Source: Salinicola salarius (GTDB lineage Bacteria; Pseudomonadota; Gammaproteobacteria; Pseudomonadales; Halomonadaceae). Taken from it: a stretch of DNA of 44,141 bases. The position numbers and the translations under genes are program-made. This document shows, in pieces, positions 36,475 to 44,141 of the stretch; position 1 is the stretch's first letter, and the number at the start of each line of letters is the position of its first letter. Location: NCBI RefSeq assembly GCF_003206135.1, contig NZ_PZJT01000017.1:39647-83787 (forward strand), in the 5' to 3' direction. The notes beneath the pieces were generated by a model that was not told the DNA's origin, did no database searches, and saw nothing but the letters and a program-made list of their open reading frames with translations.

Positions 36475-39400
36475 ATGAGCCGTCCGTGGATCACTCGTTT
36501 GCGATTGACATGGCGCTGGCTGCTGACGCTGGTCGCTCTCGTCGCCATCGTCGTCGCCGTGCTCTCGACCGGCGTTCGACTGGCGGCGTGGCAGATCGAC
36601 AGGCTGAGTCCCTGGCTTGCCTCGACGCTGGAACATCAGCTCGATGCCCAGGCCGAATTCGGCCGACTGTCGCTGGCAGTTCACCACTGGAATCCTCGTC
36701 TGGCAGTCGACGATCTTCGCCTGACCAGCGAAAGCGGCCAGCCACTGTTCCGTATCGACCACGCGGCAGGCCGTCTCGAGACTCTGGCGAGCTGGCAGCT
36801 GGGCGTGCCGGTGATTCGGGGTGGCGAAATCGATGGCATGACGCTGCATCTCTACCAGACCGCCGATGGACAGTGGGCCTGGCCGGACGGCGCGGGCAGC
36901 CGCTGGTTCGGCGGTTCCGACGATTCGAAATCTTCGTCTTCACTCGGCGTCGATGGCTGGCTGCGCACGCTGATGCGCCAGCAGGCGACATTCGAGGATG
37001 TCACGCTGGTGCTGCATGGACAGCGCGAGCAGGATGGGCAGCGCGAGCAAGCGCGGGTTTCGGTATCGCAACTGGCGCTGGCCAGTCGAGGCAGTCAGGC
37101 GTCGATTCAGGCGACGCTGGCTGTCGAAAACGAACACGCCGGGCAGCTACATCTGACGATCGGGAACGGCGATCAGGACAAGGGCGCTGGCGTGGATACG
37201 CCCGGCGGCGCCAGTCATCCCGAGGCGCGCTTCGCCGGAACGCTCGATCTGGCTGCGCTGTCGCCGGCGCTGGCGGTGGCGAGTTCGAACTGGGCCAGGG
37301 CGCTGGGAGAGATCGACGGGCAGGCATCCGCGACAGGAGAGTGGCGTGACGGCGGATTGCGCGACGGCCGTCTATCCGTGGATATTCCAACCCTCCGAGT
37401 GGTCGATACCAGCAATGAAATCTCCGAGACGCTGACACAGCTAGGCTTCGATGCGGGGCTGCAGAGAGGGACGGACGGCCACTGGCAGGCCTGGCTGGAC
37501 GGCCTGACGCTCTCCCATGCCGGGCTGGCGGCGATCGACTGGCCGCAGCAGCTGCAGGCGCGATCCACCGACAGCGGCTGGCGGCTGCGCAGCGCGCCCT
37601 TCGAGCTGGCGGGCATGACGGATTACCTGCGCTACCTGCCGCTGCCGTTCGAGCTTTCCCAGACCTTGATCCAGCTCGACCCTCGCGGTCACGTCGCCGG
37701 CCTCGAAGTAGGGCAGGATCATGGGGAATGGTATGCGCAGAGTGCCCTCGAGAAAGCCTCGGTAACGGCCTGGAACGAAATCCCCGGTGGCGGCCCTGTC
37801 GATGCGTGGGTCACCTTTCGCGGGCGTGGTGGCACGGTTTCCTTTGCCGGAGACGAATCGACGCAGTTCTCGATCCCCATCGTCTACGCCGATCCGCTGG
37901 ATCTTTCCCACGCCAGCGGTCAGGTCGACTTCGAATTGACCCGGCAGGGCGCCGTCATCAGCGGCCAGAATCTCGAGGCGGGGTGGCGTGGTGCCCGTGC
38001 CGAAGGGCGATTCGGCCTGACGCTCTACGATGCCCAGGACAAGCCCGGCACCTTCCTCCTCGATCTCGCCTTTGCCAATGCCGATGCGCGAAACTCGCGA
38101 GTGCTGTCGTGGCTGCCGACGCGGGTGATCGATGACGAGCAACTGCGCGAGTGGTTCGGCGGCGATATCGGCGGCATCGTCAAGCAGGGAAAGCTGGGGC
38201 TATCGGTTACCTTGAGCGACAAGGAAGCGCCGGAAGGGAAGATGTTCGTCAACCCGGACGACTACTTCACCCTGTCGCTGGACGTCGCCGACGGGCGGCT
38301 ACAGTACGCGCCGGACTGGCCGGCGCTGGAGCGGGTCTATGGTCACCTGCAGATGCAGAACATGGATCTCGATGCCGACATCGAACATGCCACCAGCCAT
38401 GGTCTGACGACGCGAAACGCGGTGGTCAAGCTGGCCGACAAGCAGCTGAGCATCGACGGCGATGTCAGTGGCAGTAGTGGCGGCGTGCTGGATTTTCTGG
38501 CTCACGCACCGCTGGAGTCGATGAGCGAAACGTTCTCGCGCTGGCAGAGCGAGGGCGCGGTCGATGCCAGGCTTCATGTCGCCATGCCGATGACCGAGGA
38601 GAGCGATGCCGAGACCGACATGATGGTCGATATCCAGGGGCAGGTCGACGCAAAGAGGCTGACCTTTCCCGAACTGCAATTGACGCTGAACGATATTGGC
38701 GGCGACTTGCGTTATCGTCGTGAAAAAGGCGAGGACTACGTCACGGGGGATCTGAACGCCCGTGCTTTCGACGGATCGACCCAGGCTCACTTCAACATCG
38801 GTGGCTACCGGAATGGCCCCAGCGGTATCGCGTTCGAGGGGCAGATGCGGGGGAGCGGGCTGCTCGAATGGGCCGGTCTGGCCCGTGTCGATGGCCTGCT
38901 GAGCGGTTCCTTTCCTTATCAGGCCAGCGTGGTTTTCGAGGACCAGGGCGATTCCAAGGACCAGGGCGATTCCAATAGCGGCACCAGCCTGACGCTGCGT
39001 AGTGACCTGCAGGGGCTGGCAATTGCGTTGCCGCCGCCATTCGGCAAGGTATCCAAGGCCAGGGAGCCGTTGGCGATCGATGCCGATATCGCCGCGGGTA
39101 CCGGCAGCGTGACGCTGGGCAGCTGGGGGCACGCGCGCTGGCGCACGATCGAGGATCAGGCGCAGGGGCAGGTATGGCTGGAAGGGTGGCCGGGCAAACA
39201 AGCGGCCTGGCCCAGCGAGCCGGGCTGGTATGTGCTGTGGCGCCCGGACCGCGTGGATACGCAGCGGTGGGCCCAGGCGCTGACCCAGTTGGGGGCTACC
39301 GAGGCGAATTCGACGCCGGAAAGCCGCCCCGAGACCACGCTGGAAGAGGATGTCGAAAATCCGGACGTCCAGCCTGTGAACGAGGGTGGCGGGCTCAAGC

Positions 39401-40500
39401 GGGTGGCGCTGTCGACGCCATGCATTCTGGTGAAAGGTCGCTGTCTCGGGGGCTTGCAGGTCGACGCCGCACCGCTTTCCAATGGCTGGCGGCTATCGCT
39501 CGATGGCGGTATCGCCGTTGGCGAGGCCAGCTGGCAGCCAGAGGCAGCGATGCCGATCGATGTCGACCTGCAGCGACTCAATCTCGATGCGCTGACGCCC
39601 AGGAAAGCGGAAGATCAAGACCAGGCATCGAACCTGATGGGCGAGATCGAAGTCGCGCCTCATCCGATTGCGCTGCCTGCAGAGCTTGCCAAGGCGCCAG
39701 CGGGCCACGTGCGCGTCGCGGAGTTCGAGCGCCAGGGGCAGCGATTCGGGCCGTTGGAAGCGACCTGGCAGGCCGACGAGCAACGGTTGATCGTCGAGCC
39801 ATTGACGCTTTCTCTGGGCGAACTGGACCTGTCGGGATCGCTCGACTGGGAAGCCGCCGGGAGCGCGAGCCTGAGCCGGGCCCGGCTACAGGCCAGCGGT
39901 GGCGATGTCGGGAGCGTGTTCCGTGTGCTGAATCAGCAGGTGCCGATCACCAGTGAAAGCGCCGAGGTCGATCTCCAGCTATCCTGGCCGGGTGCGCCCT
40001 GGCAGTTTGCCCTGCCGCTGTCGACGGGGCGGGTTCAGGCCACGATGGGCAACGGGCGGCTGCGTCAGATCCATTCGTCCGGGGCCAAGCTGGTGGGGCT
40101 TTTCAATCTCGACAATATCCTGCGGCGTCTGCAACTGGATTTCTCCGATGTCACCAGCGGTGGTACCTCTTTCAATGGCCTCAACGGCAGCGCTACCCTG
40201 TACAACGGGCGTCTGCAGACCGAAGGGCCGATCGTGATCGATGGCACCGCGACCCGGTTCACGCTGGCCGGCAGCGTCGATCTCAATCGCCAGACGCTGG
40301 ATCAGCGTCTCGGGATCACCGTTCCCGTGAGCCAGAATCTGCCGCTCGTCGCGGTCATGGCCGGCGCGCCGCAGGTCGGGGTCGGCCTGTTCGTCTTCGA
40401 CCAGCTGTTCGGCCGCTGGCTGGATCGGGCGACGCAGATTTACTATCGCATCGAGGGCCCCTGGTCCTCGCCGAACATCAACCTGGAAAGTGCCCAATGA
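36475..40500 (+). CDS. yhdP: YhdP, AsmA-like envelope lipid-transport protein
   Basis: YhdP is a very large AsmA-family protein anchored in the inner membrane and spanning the periplasm; in E. coli (1266 residues) it helps move phospholipids to the outer membrane with TamB and YdbH. This copy has 1341 residues, an N-terminal membrane helix (about 14-38, [24 protein letters not shown]), long beta-rich repetitive periplasmic sections, and the conserved C-terminal part ([75 protein letters not shown]). Two in-frame 18-bp duplications explain part of the extra length. It follows rng after four bases and overlaps tldD by four (ATGA), so the three are probably cotranscribed. Confidence 0.94.
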   Translation: MSRPWITRLRLTWRWLLTLVALVAIVVAVLSTGVRLAAWQIDRLSPWLASTLEHQLDAQAEFGRLSLAVHHWNPRLAVDDLRLTSESGQPLFRIDHAAGRLETLASWQLGVPVIRGGEIDGMTLHLYQTADGQWAWPDGAGSRWFGGSDDSKSSSSLGVDGWLRTLMRQQATFEDVTLVLHGQREQDGQREQARVSVSQLALASRGSQASIQATLAVENEHAGQLHLTIGNGDQDKGAGVDTPGGASHPEARFAGTLDLAALSPALAVASSNWARALGEIDGQASATGEWRDGGLRDGRLSVDIPTLRVVDTSNEISETLTQLGFDAGLQRGTDGHWQAWLDGLTLSHAGLAAIDWPQQLQARSTDSGWRLRSAPFELAGMTDYLRYLPLPFELSQTLIQLDPRGHVAGLEVGQDHGEWYAQSALEKASVTAWNEIPGGGPVDAWVTFRGRGGTVSFAGDESTQFSIPIVYADPLDLSHASGQVDFELTRQGAVISGQNLEAGWRGARAEGRFGLTLYDAQDKPGTFLLDLAFANADARNSRVLSWLPTRVIDDEQLREWFGGDIGGIVKQGKLGLSVTLSDKEAPEGKMFVNPDDYFTLSLDVADGRLQYAPDWPALERVYGHLQMQNMDLDADIEHATSHGLTTRNAVVKLADKQLSIDGDVSGSSGGVLDFLAHAPLESMSETFSRWQSEGAVDARLHVAMPMTEESDAETDMMVDIQGQVDAKRLTFPELQLTLNDIGGDLRYRREKGEDYVTGDLNARAFDGSTQAHFNIGGYRNGPSGIAFEGQMRGSGLLEWAGLARVDGLLSGSFPYQASVVFEDQGDSKDQGDSNSGTSLTLRSDLQGLAIALPPPFGKVSKAREPLAIDADIAAGTGSVTLGSWGHARWRTIEDQAQGQVWLEGWPGKQAAWPSEPGWYVLWRPDRVDTQRWAQALTQLGATEANSTPESRPETTLEEDVENPDVQPVNEGGGLKRVALSTPCILVKGRCLGGLQVDAAPLSNGWRLSLDGGIAVGEASWQPEAAMPIDVDLQRLNLDALTPRKAEDQDQASNLMGEIEVAPHPIALPAELAKAPAGHVRVAEFERQGQRFGPLEATWQADEQRLIVEPLTLSLGELDLSGSLDWEAAGSASLSRARLQASGGDVGSVFRVLNQQVPITSESAEVDLQLSWPGAPWQFALPLSTGRVQATMGNGRLRQIHSSGAKLVGLFNLDNILRRLQLDFSDVTSGGTSFNGLNGSATLYNGRLQTEGPIVIDGTATRFTLAGSVDLNRQTLDQRLGITVPVSQNLPLVAVMAGAPQVGVGLFVFDQLFGRWLDRATQIYYRIEGPWSSPNINLESAQ
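37018..37053. repeat. In-frame 18-bp duplication in yhdP
   Basis: Two adjacent 18-bp copies (37018-37035, 37036-37053) encode GQREQD and GQREQA in a polar loop of YhdP. Confidence 0.75.
38938..38973. repeat. Second in-frame 18-bp duplication in yhdP
   Basis: Two copies of an 18-bp unit (38938-38955, 38956-38973), identical but for the first codon, encode EDQGDS and KDQGDS in an acidic loop of YhdP. Confidence 0.8.
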
Positions 40501-41966
40501 CACTGAGTCCGATGAGACAAACGAGTGATGATGCCCTGAAGCAGGCGTCGACGCTGTTGTTGACCCCGGGTGGGCTGGACGTGGAATCGTTGAATGTCGG
40601 CCTCGGCCACGCCATGGGCGTCGGCATCGATTACGCCGATCTCTTTTTCCAGCGCACCTGGCACGAGATGTGGGTACTGGAGGATGGGGAGGTCAAGGAC
40701 GCCAGCTACAGCATCGATGGCGGCGTCGGCGTGCGTTCGCTCTCCGGCGAGAAGACCGGATTCGCCTACTCCAGCCAGATCAGCCAGGACGCCCTGCTGG
40801 ATACCGGGCGCACGGCTTCTGGCATCGCCCGCAGCGGCCAGCGGCACGCCCCGAAGTCGATCCAGGTCGCTGCGGCGGCCTCTCGCTATCAGGGCATCGA
40901 CCCGTTGAGCGGGTTGAGCGCCGAGGACAAGATCGCCATGCTCAAGCAGGCGGATCGCGTGGCGCGGGCGGCAGACCCCAGCGTGACACAGGTCAGCGCA
41001 TCGTTGACCGGTGTTCACGAAGTGGTGCTGGTATGCGCCAGCGACGGCACGCTGGCGGCCGATATCCGTCCGCTGGTGCGCTTCAACGTCAACGTGATCG
41101 TGGCGAAGGACGGCAAGCGCGAACGGGGCAGCGCCGGCGGTGGCGGCCGTTATTCCATGGAGCGGTTGCGCGAAGAGAACGTGGCCGACAAGTACGCTCG
41201 CGAAGCGGTTCGCCAGGCACTGGTCAATCTGGACGCGGTGGCCGCGCCGGCGGGCCAGATGCCGGTGGTGCTGGCCAATGGCTGGCCCGGTATCCTGCTG
41301 CATGAAGCGGTGGGTCACGGGCTCGAGGGCGACTTCAACCGCAAGGGAAGCTCCTCCTTTTCCGGTCGCCTGGGTGAACGAGTCGCCGCCAAGGGCGTCA
41401 CGGTGGTGGACGATGCCACGCTCACCGATTGTCGCGGATCGCTCAGCATCGACGACGAGGGGACGCCGGGCCAGTACACGCCGCTGATCGAGGATGGCAT
41501 TCTCACCGGCTACATGCAGGACAAGCTCAACGCCCGGCTGATGGGCATGAAGCCCACCGGCAACGCGCGTCGGGAATCCTACGCCCACGTCACCATGCCG
41601 CGCATGACCAACACCTACATGCTGGCGGGCCAGGACGATCCGGAAGAGATCGTCAAGAGCGTCAAGCGCGGCATTTATGCGGTCAGCTTCGGCGGCGGCC
41701 AAGTGGACATCACGTCCGGCAAGTTCGTGTTTTCCGCCTCCGAGGCGTATCTGATCGAGGACGGCAGGATCACGGCACCGGTCAAGGGCGCCACACTGAT
41801 CGGCAATGGTCCCGAGGCCATGTCGCATGTCTCGATGATCGGCAACGACATGGCGCTGGATAGCGGCATCGGAGTCTGCGGAAAAGAGGGGCAGGGGGTA
41901 CCGGTCGGCGTAGGCCAGCCGACGCTGAAGCTGGACGAGATCACGGTCGGTGGTACGGCATCCTAG
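40497..41966 (+). CDS. tldD: TldD, zinc metalloprotease subunit
   Basis: TldD forms a heterodimer with TldE (PmbA) that degrades unfolded small peptides; in E. coli it matures microcin B17 and degrades the antitoxin CcdA. The 489-residue product has the catalytic motif [12 protein letters not shown] (269-280), with His269 and His274 as zinc ligands and Glu270 as general base, and the third-ligand cysteine in [13 protein letters not shown] near the C-terminus. Other conserved stretches are [18 protein letters not shown] and [14 protein letters not shown]. The first ATG overlaps the yhdP stop; a second at codon 6 is possible. The partner gene pmbA lies 770 bases further on. A heptamer array starts directly at the stop codon. 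Confidence 0.96.
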   Translation: MTLSPMRQTSDDALKQASTLLLTPGGLDVESLNVGLGHAMGVGIDYADLFFQRTWHEMWVLEDGEVKDASYSIDGGVGVRSLSGEKTGFAYSSQISQDALLDTGRTASGIARSGQRHAPKSIQVAAAASRYQGIDPLSGLSAEDKIAMLKQADRVARAADPSVTQVSASLTGVHEVVLVCASDGTLAADIRPLVRFNVNVIVAKDGKRERGSAGGGGRYSMERLREENVADKYAREAVRQALVNLDAVAAPAGQMPVVLANGWPGILLHEAVGHGLEGDFNRKGSSSFSGRLGERVAAKGVTVVDDATLTDCRGSLSIDDEGTPGQYTPLIEDGILTGYMQDKLNARLMGMKPTGNARRESYAHVTMPRMTNTYMLAGQDDPEEIVKSVKRGIYAVSFGGGQVDITSGKFVFSASEAYLIEDGRITAPVKGATLIGNGPEAMSHVSMIGNDMALDSGIGVCGKEGQGVPVGVGQPTLKLDEITVGGTAS

Positions 41967-42043
41967 GCCACGAGCCACGAGCCACGAGCCACGAGCCACG
42001 AGCCACGAGCCACGAGCCACGAGCCACGAGCCACGAGCCACGA
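41967..42043. repeat. Eleven perfect heptanucleotide repeats directly after tldD
   Basis: GCCACGA is repeated exactly eleven times (77 bases) with no substitution, starting at the base after the tldD stop codon and ending 56 bases before the darP stop. Perfect identity implies recent expansion or active homogenisation. The region has no terminator that I can see. Confidence 0.97.
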
Positions 42044-42099
42044 GTGCAGAGGATGCGTAACTCGACTGTTTGCCGAGGCCGGAGCGTCGCGGCTGGCGC

Positions 42100-42615
42100 T
42101 CAGAGCCCGACGGTATCGCGAATCAGCTGGAACAGCTTGCGCGAACTGGCGGGCGGCTTGCCGCGCTGCTTCTCGCTGCGAGCGTTGCGAATCAGCTGGC
42201 GCAGTGCCTGGCGATCGACCTGGGGATGCGCTTCGATGAACGGCTCCAGTGCGGCGTCATCGTCGATCAGGCGATCGCGGAGCTGCTCGAGCCGGTGGAA
42301 AGCCGCGTTGCGCTGGGCATGCTCCTGGTCGATCTCCTCGAAGGCGGCCCGGATCGCCTCGCGATCTTCCTTGCGCATGACCTTGCCGACGTACTGCATG
42401 TGGCGACGGCGGCCTTCGTGGGAACGGATGCGCCCGGTTTCCTCGACAGCGTCACGCATGTCGTCGGATAGCGGCAGTCGAGCGCGCACGGCCGGGTCCA
42501 GCGCGATGATGCGTTCGCCCAGTGCCTGCAGCTCCTGCATTTCGCGTTTGAGCTGGCTCTTGCTGGGAGGTGCGTCGTCCTCGAAAGCCATGTCGTTGTC
42601 CGAACCCTTGCCCAT
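42100..42615 (-). CDS. darP: DarP (YjgA), ribosome-associated assembly protein
   Basis: DarP/YjgA associates with late 50S ribosomal precursors and helps 23S rRNA maturation. I start at the ATG at 42615 (MGKGSDNDMAFEDDAPPSKSQLKREM) with GGGGT upstream; the 171-residue product compares with 183 in E. coli. It is highly charged and helical: PSKSQLKREMQELQALGERI, RRRHMQYVGKVMRKED, ALEPFIEAHPQVDRQALRQLIRNARSEK. The opposite orientation next to pmbA is a conserved gammaproteobacterial pair. Its promoter must lie in the 125 bases shared with pmbA. Confidence 0.93.
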   Translation of the reverse strand: MGKGSDNDMAFEDDAPPSKSQLKREMQELQALGERIIALDPAVRARLPLSDDMRDAVEETGRIRSHEGRRRHMQYVGKVMRKEDREAIRAAFEEIDQEHAQRNAAFHRLEQLRDRLIDDDAALEPFIEAHPQVDRQALRQLIRNARSEKQRGKPPASSRKLFQLIRDTVGL

Positions 42616-42740
42616 GTTGTTACCCCAAGCGACGAATGAAGGCCGCAGTATATCAGTGTGAACCCGCACGCCAACGCATGGGTTCATCATGCCCAGGTCC
42701 GAATGTCGATGATCCGAGTTTCATGAATCAGGAGTCCGAG

Positions 42741-44081
42741 ATGAGTCAAGCTTTCAATGCCGAGGCGCAGCAGTCGCGTCTCGAGGAGCGCGCCGGCATG
42801 GCGCTGGAGCTCGCCAAACGACTGGGAGCGGACGCCTGCGAGGTGGGTGCCAGCGTCGACCAGGGGCTGGGCGTGAGCGTGCGTCTCGGCGAGACCGAGA
42901 CCGTGGAGCTCTCCCGCGATCAAGGCATTGCGGTCACGGTGTACGTGGGCAACCGCAAGGGCAACGCCTCCTCGTCGGATGCGGGCGATGCCTCCATTCT
43001 TGCCGCGGTCGAGAAAGCCATTTCGATCGCGCGATATACCGGCGAGGATCCGGCTTCGGGGCTGGCGGACGCCGAACTGATGGCGACCGATCTTCCGGAT
43101 CTGGATCTGCATCATCCCTGGGCGTTGAGCACGGACGAGGCGATCGAGCTGGCGTTGCGCTGCGAAACGGCCGGCCGCGAGCAGCCGGGCATCACCAACT
43201 CGGAGGGAGCGAGCCTGTCTTCTTCCGAGGTGGTCACGGTCTACGCCAACAGTCACGGCTTTCTGGGCAGCAAGCGTGGCACGCGGCACTCGCTCTCGTG
43301 TCTGCTGATCGGGGGCAGTGGGGATGGCATGCAGCGCGATCATGATTTCACCACGGCGCGCCGGGCCAGCGATCTGGCAAGCCCCGAGTCGGTGGGCATC
43401 AGCGCCGCCGAGCGCACCCTGCGCCGGCTGGGCGGCCAGCGCCCGAAGACCGGCCGTTTGCCGGTGCTGCTGGCGCCGGACATGGCGCGCGGATTGGTCG
43501 GCAACCTGCTCAATAGCATTGCCGGCGGTGCGCTTTATCGCGAATCCTCGTTTCTTTGCGACCAGTTGGGCGAGACGCTGTTTCCCGAGTGGTTCTCGCT
43601 GGGCGAACATCCGCGCGAGCTCGGTGGCTTGGCGAGTGCCGCGTTCGATGGCGACGGCGTGGCCACGCGTGACAATGTCTTCATCGATCGCGGCAGGCTG
43701 GCGAGCTACATGCTGGCCGCCTATAGCGCTCGCCGGCTGGGGCTAGAGACCACCGGCAACGCCGGCGGCGCGCGTAACGTGCGCATCCAGGCACCGACCA
43801 CCTCGCTGAAAGACCTGATGCAGCAGATGGGGACGGGCATCATGGTGACCGAAATGATGGGTCAGGGACTCAATCCGGTGACCGGGGACTACTCGCGGGG
43901 CGCTGCGGGCTTCTGGATCGAGAATGGCAAGATCTCTCATCCGGTGGAGGAGTTCACGGTGGCGGGCAACCTGCGCGATATGTTCGCCGGCCTGCAGGGC
44001 GTGGGTGACGACATCGACCGCCGCGGCAGCATCCAGACCGGTAGTTGGCTGCTCGACTCGATGACCATCGCGGGGCAGTAG
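42741..44081 (+). CDS. pmbA: PmbA (TldE), TldD partner subunit
   Basis: PmbA/TldE is the non-catalytic partner of TldD in the peptide-degrading protease. I start at the ATG at 42741, seven bases after AGGAG; an ATG six codons upstream is less likely. The 446 residues match E. coli (450). Visible are LGADACEVGASVDQGLGVSVR, the core DMARGLVGNLLNSIAGGALYRESSFL, DNVFIDRGRLASYMLAAYSARRLG, and the C-terminal GAAGFWIENGKISHPVEEFTVAGNL. There is no HExxH motif, as expected for the TldE branch. It diverges from darP. Confidence 0.96.
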   Translation: MSQAFNAEAQQSRLEERAGMALELAKRLGADACEVGASVDQGLGVSVRLGETETVELSRDQGIAVTVYVGNRKGNASSSDAGDASILAAVEKAISIARYTGEDPASGLADAELMATDLPDLDLHHPWALSTDEAIELALRCETAGREQPGITNSEGASLSSSEVVTVYANSHGFLGSKRGTRHSLSCLLIGGSGDGMQRDHDFTTARRASDLASPESVGISAAERTLRRLGGQRPKTGRLPVLLAPDMARGLVGNLLNSIAGGALYRESSFLCDQLGETLFPEWFSLGEHPRELGGLASAAFDGDGVATRDNVFIDRGRLASYMLAAYSARRLGLETTGNAGGARNVRIQAPTTSLKDLMQQMGTGIMVTEMMGQGLNPVTGDYSRGAAGFWIENGKISHPVEEFTVAGNLRDMFAGLQGVGDDIDRRGSIQTGSWLLDSMTIAGQ

Positions 44082-44087
44082 ACGCTG

Positions 44088-44141
44088 GAGCTACGGGCTA
44101 CGACTGCGCCGGCTTCGGGGCGCTAAACAGCAGCTACGAGC
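44088..44141. repeat. Heptamer units after pmbA, running off the window
   Basis: Six bases after the pmbA stop come GAGCTAC, GGGCTAC and the diverged GACTGCG in 7-base register, and the window ends in CAGCTACGAGC, which looks like the start of a further run. The unit resembles the arrays at dsbD and tldD. Confidence 0.5.

Noticed and set aside
41967..42043. CRISPR, REP element or coding repeat
   Set aside because: The unit is 7 bases, has no dyad symmetry and is not a multiple of three; it is a simple tandem array.

Overview
The window is high-GC gammaproteobacterial chromosome. It most resembles the halophilic Halomonadaceae (Halomonas, Chromohalobacter, Salinicola type). The reasons are the neighbour orders purH-fis-dusB-prmA-accC-accB-aroQ-dsbD, gatC-gatA-gatB divergent from mreBCD-maf-rng-yhdP-tldD, and darP next to pmbA, together with GatCAB and TRAP transport. 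The genus is an inference made without any database search.

Left block (1 to about 11,100). This is housekeeping, nearly all on the minus strand: purH (3' end outside the window), the overlapping dusB-fis pair, prmA, aroQ-accB-accC closed by a clear intrinsic terminator, and dsbD. A DUF2333 membrane protein on the plus strand and ppa on the minus strand converge on a shared two-way terminator.

Middle block (about 11,300 to 27,000). This is the accessory part. It opens with a plus-strand fusion of a PP2C-type phosphatase and a Ser/Thr kinase in which key catalytic residues of both halves are replaced. On the minus strand follows what I read as an itaconate-degradation cluster: ich (hydratase), an acyl-CoA dehydrogenase, an MmgE/PrpD protein, ict (CoA transferase) and ccl (CitE-like lyase), then a three-part TRAP transporter (dctP-dctQ-dctM). 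Itaconate would be imported, activated to itaconyl-CoA, hydrated to citramalyl-CoA and cleaved to acetyl-CoA and pyruvate. Upstream lie two cyclic-di-GMP genes. One is a membrane sensor diguanylate cyclase; the other is a soluble GAF-PAS-LOV-GGDEF-EAL protein whose LOV domain carries the blue-light photocysteine motif.

Right block (27,700 to the end). This is housekeeping again: gatB, gatA and gatC (minus), then divergently mreB-mreC-mreD, maf, rng, yhdP, tldD (plus), darP (minus) and pmbA (plus). Cell shape (MreBCD), rRNA processing (RNase G), envelope lipid transport (YhdP) and the TldD/TldE protease are grouped here.

A feature running through the whole window is short tandem duplication. 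There are heptanucleotide arrays at the stop codons of dsbD and tldD and a related heptad run just after pmbA, a 26-bp array between gatC and gatA, a 10/13-bp array before gatB, a hexamer array before ccl, and in-frame 15- or 18-bp duplications inside purH, dsbD and yhdP. I saw no tRNA, rRNA, insertion sequence, CRISPR array or prophage gene.
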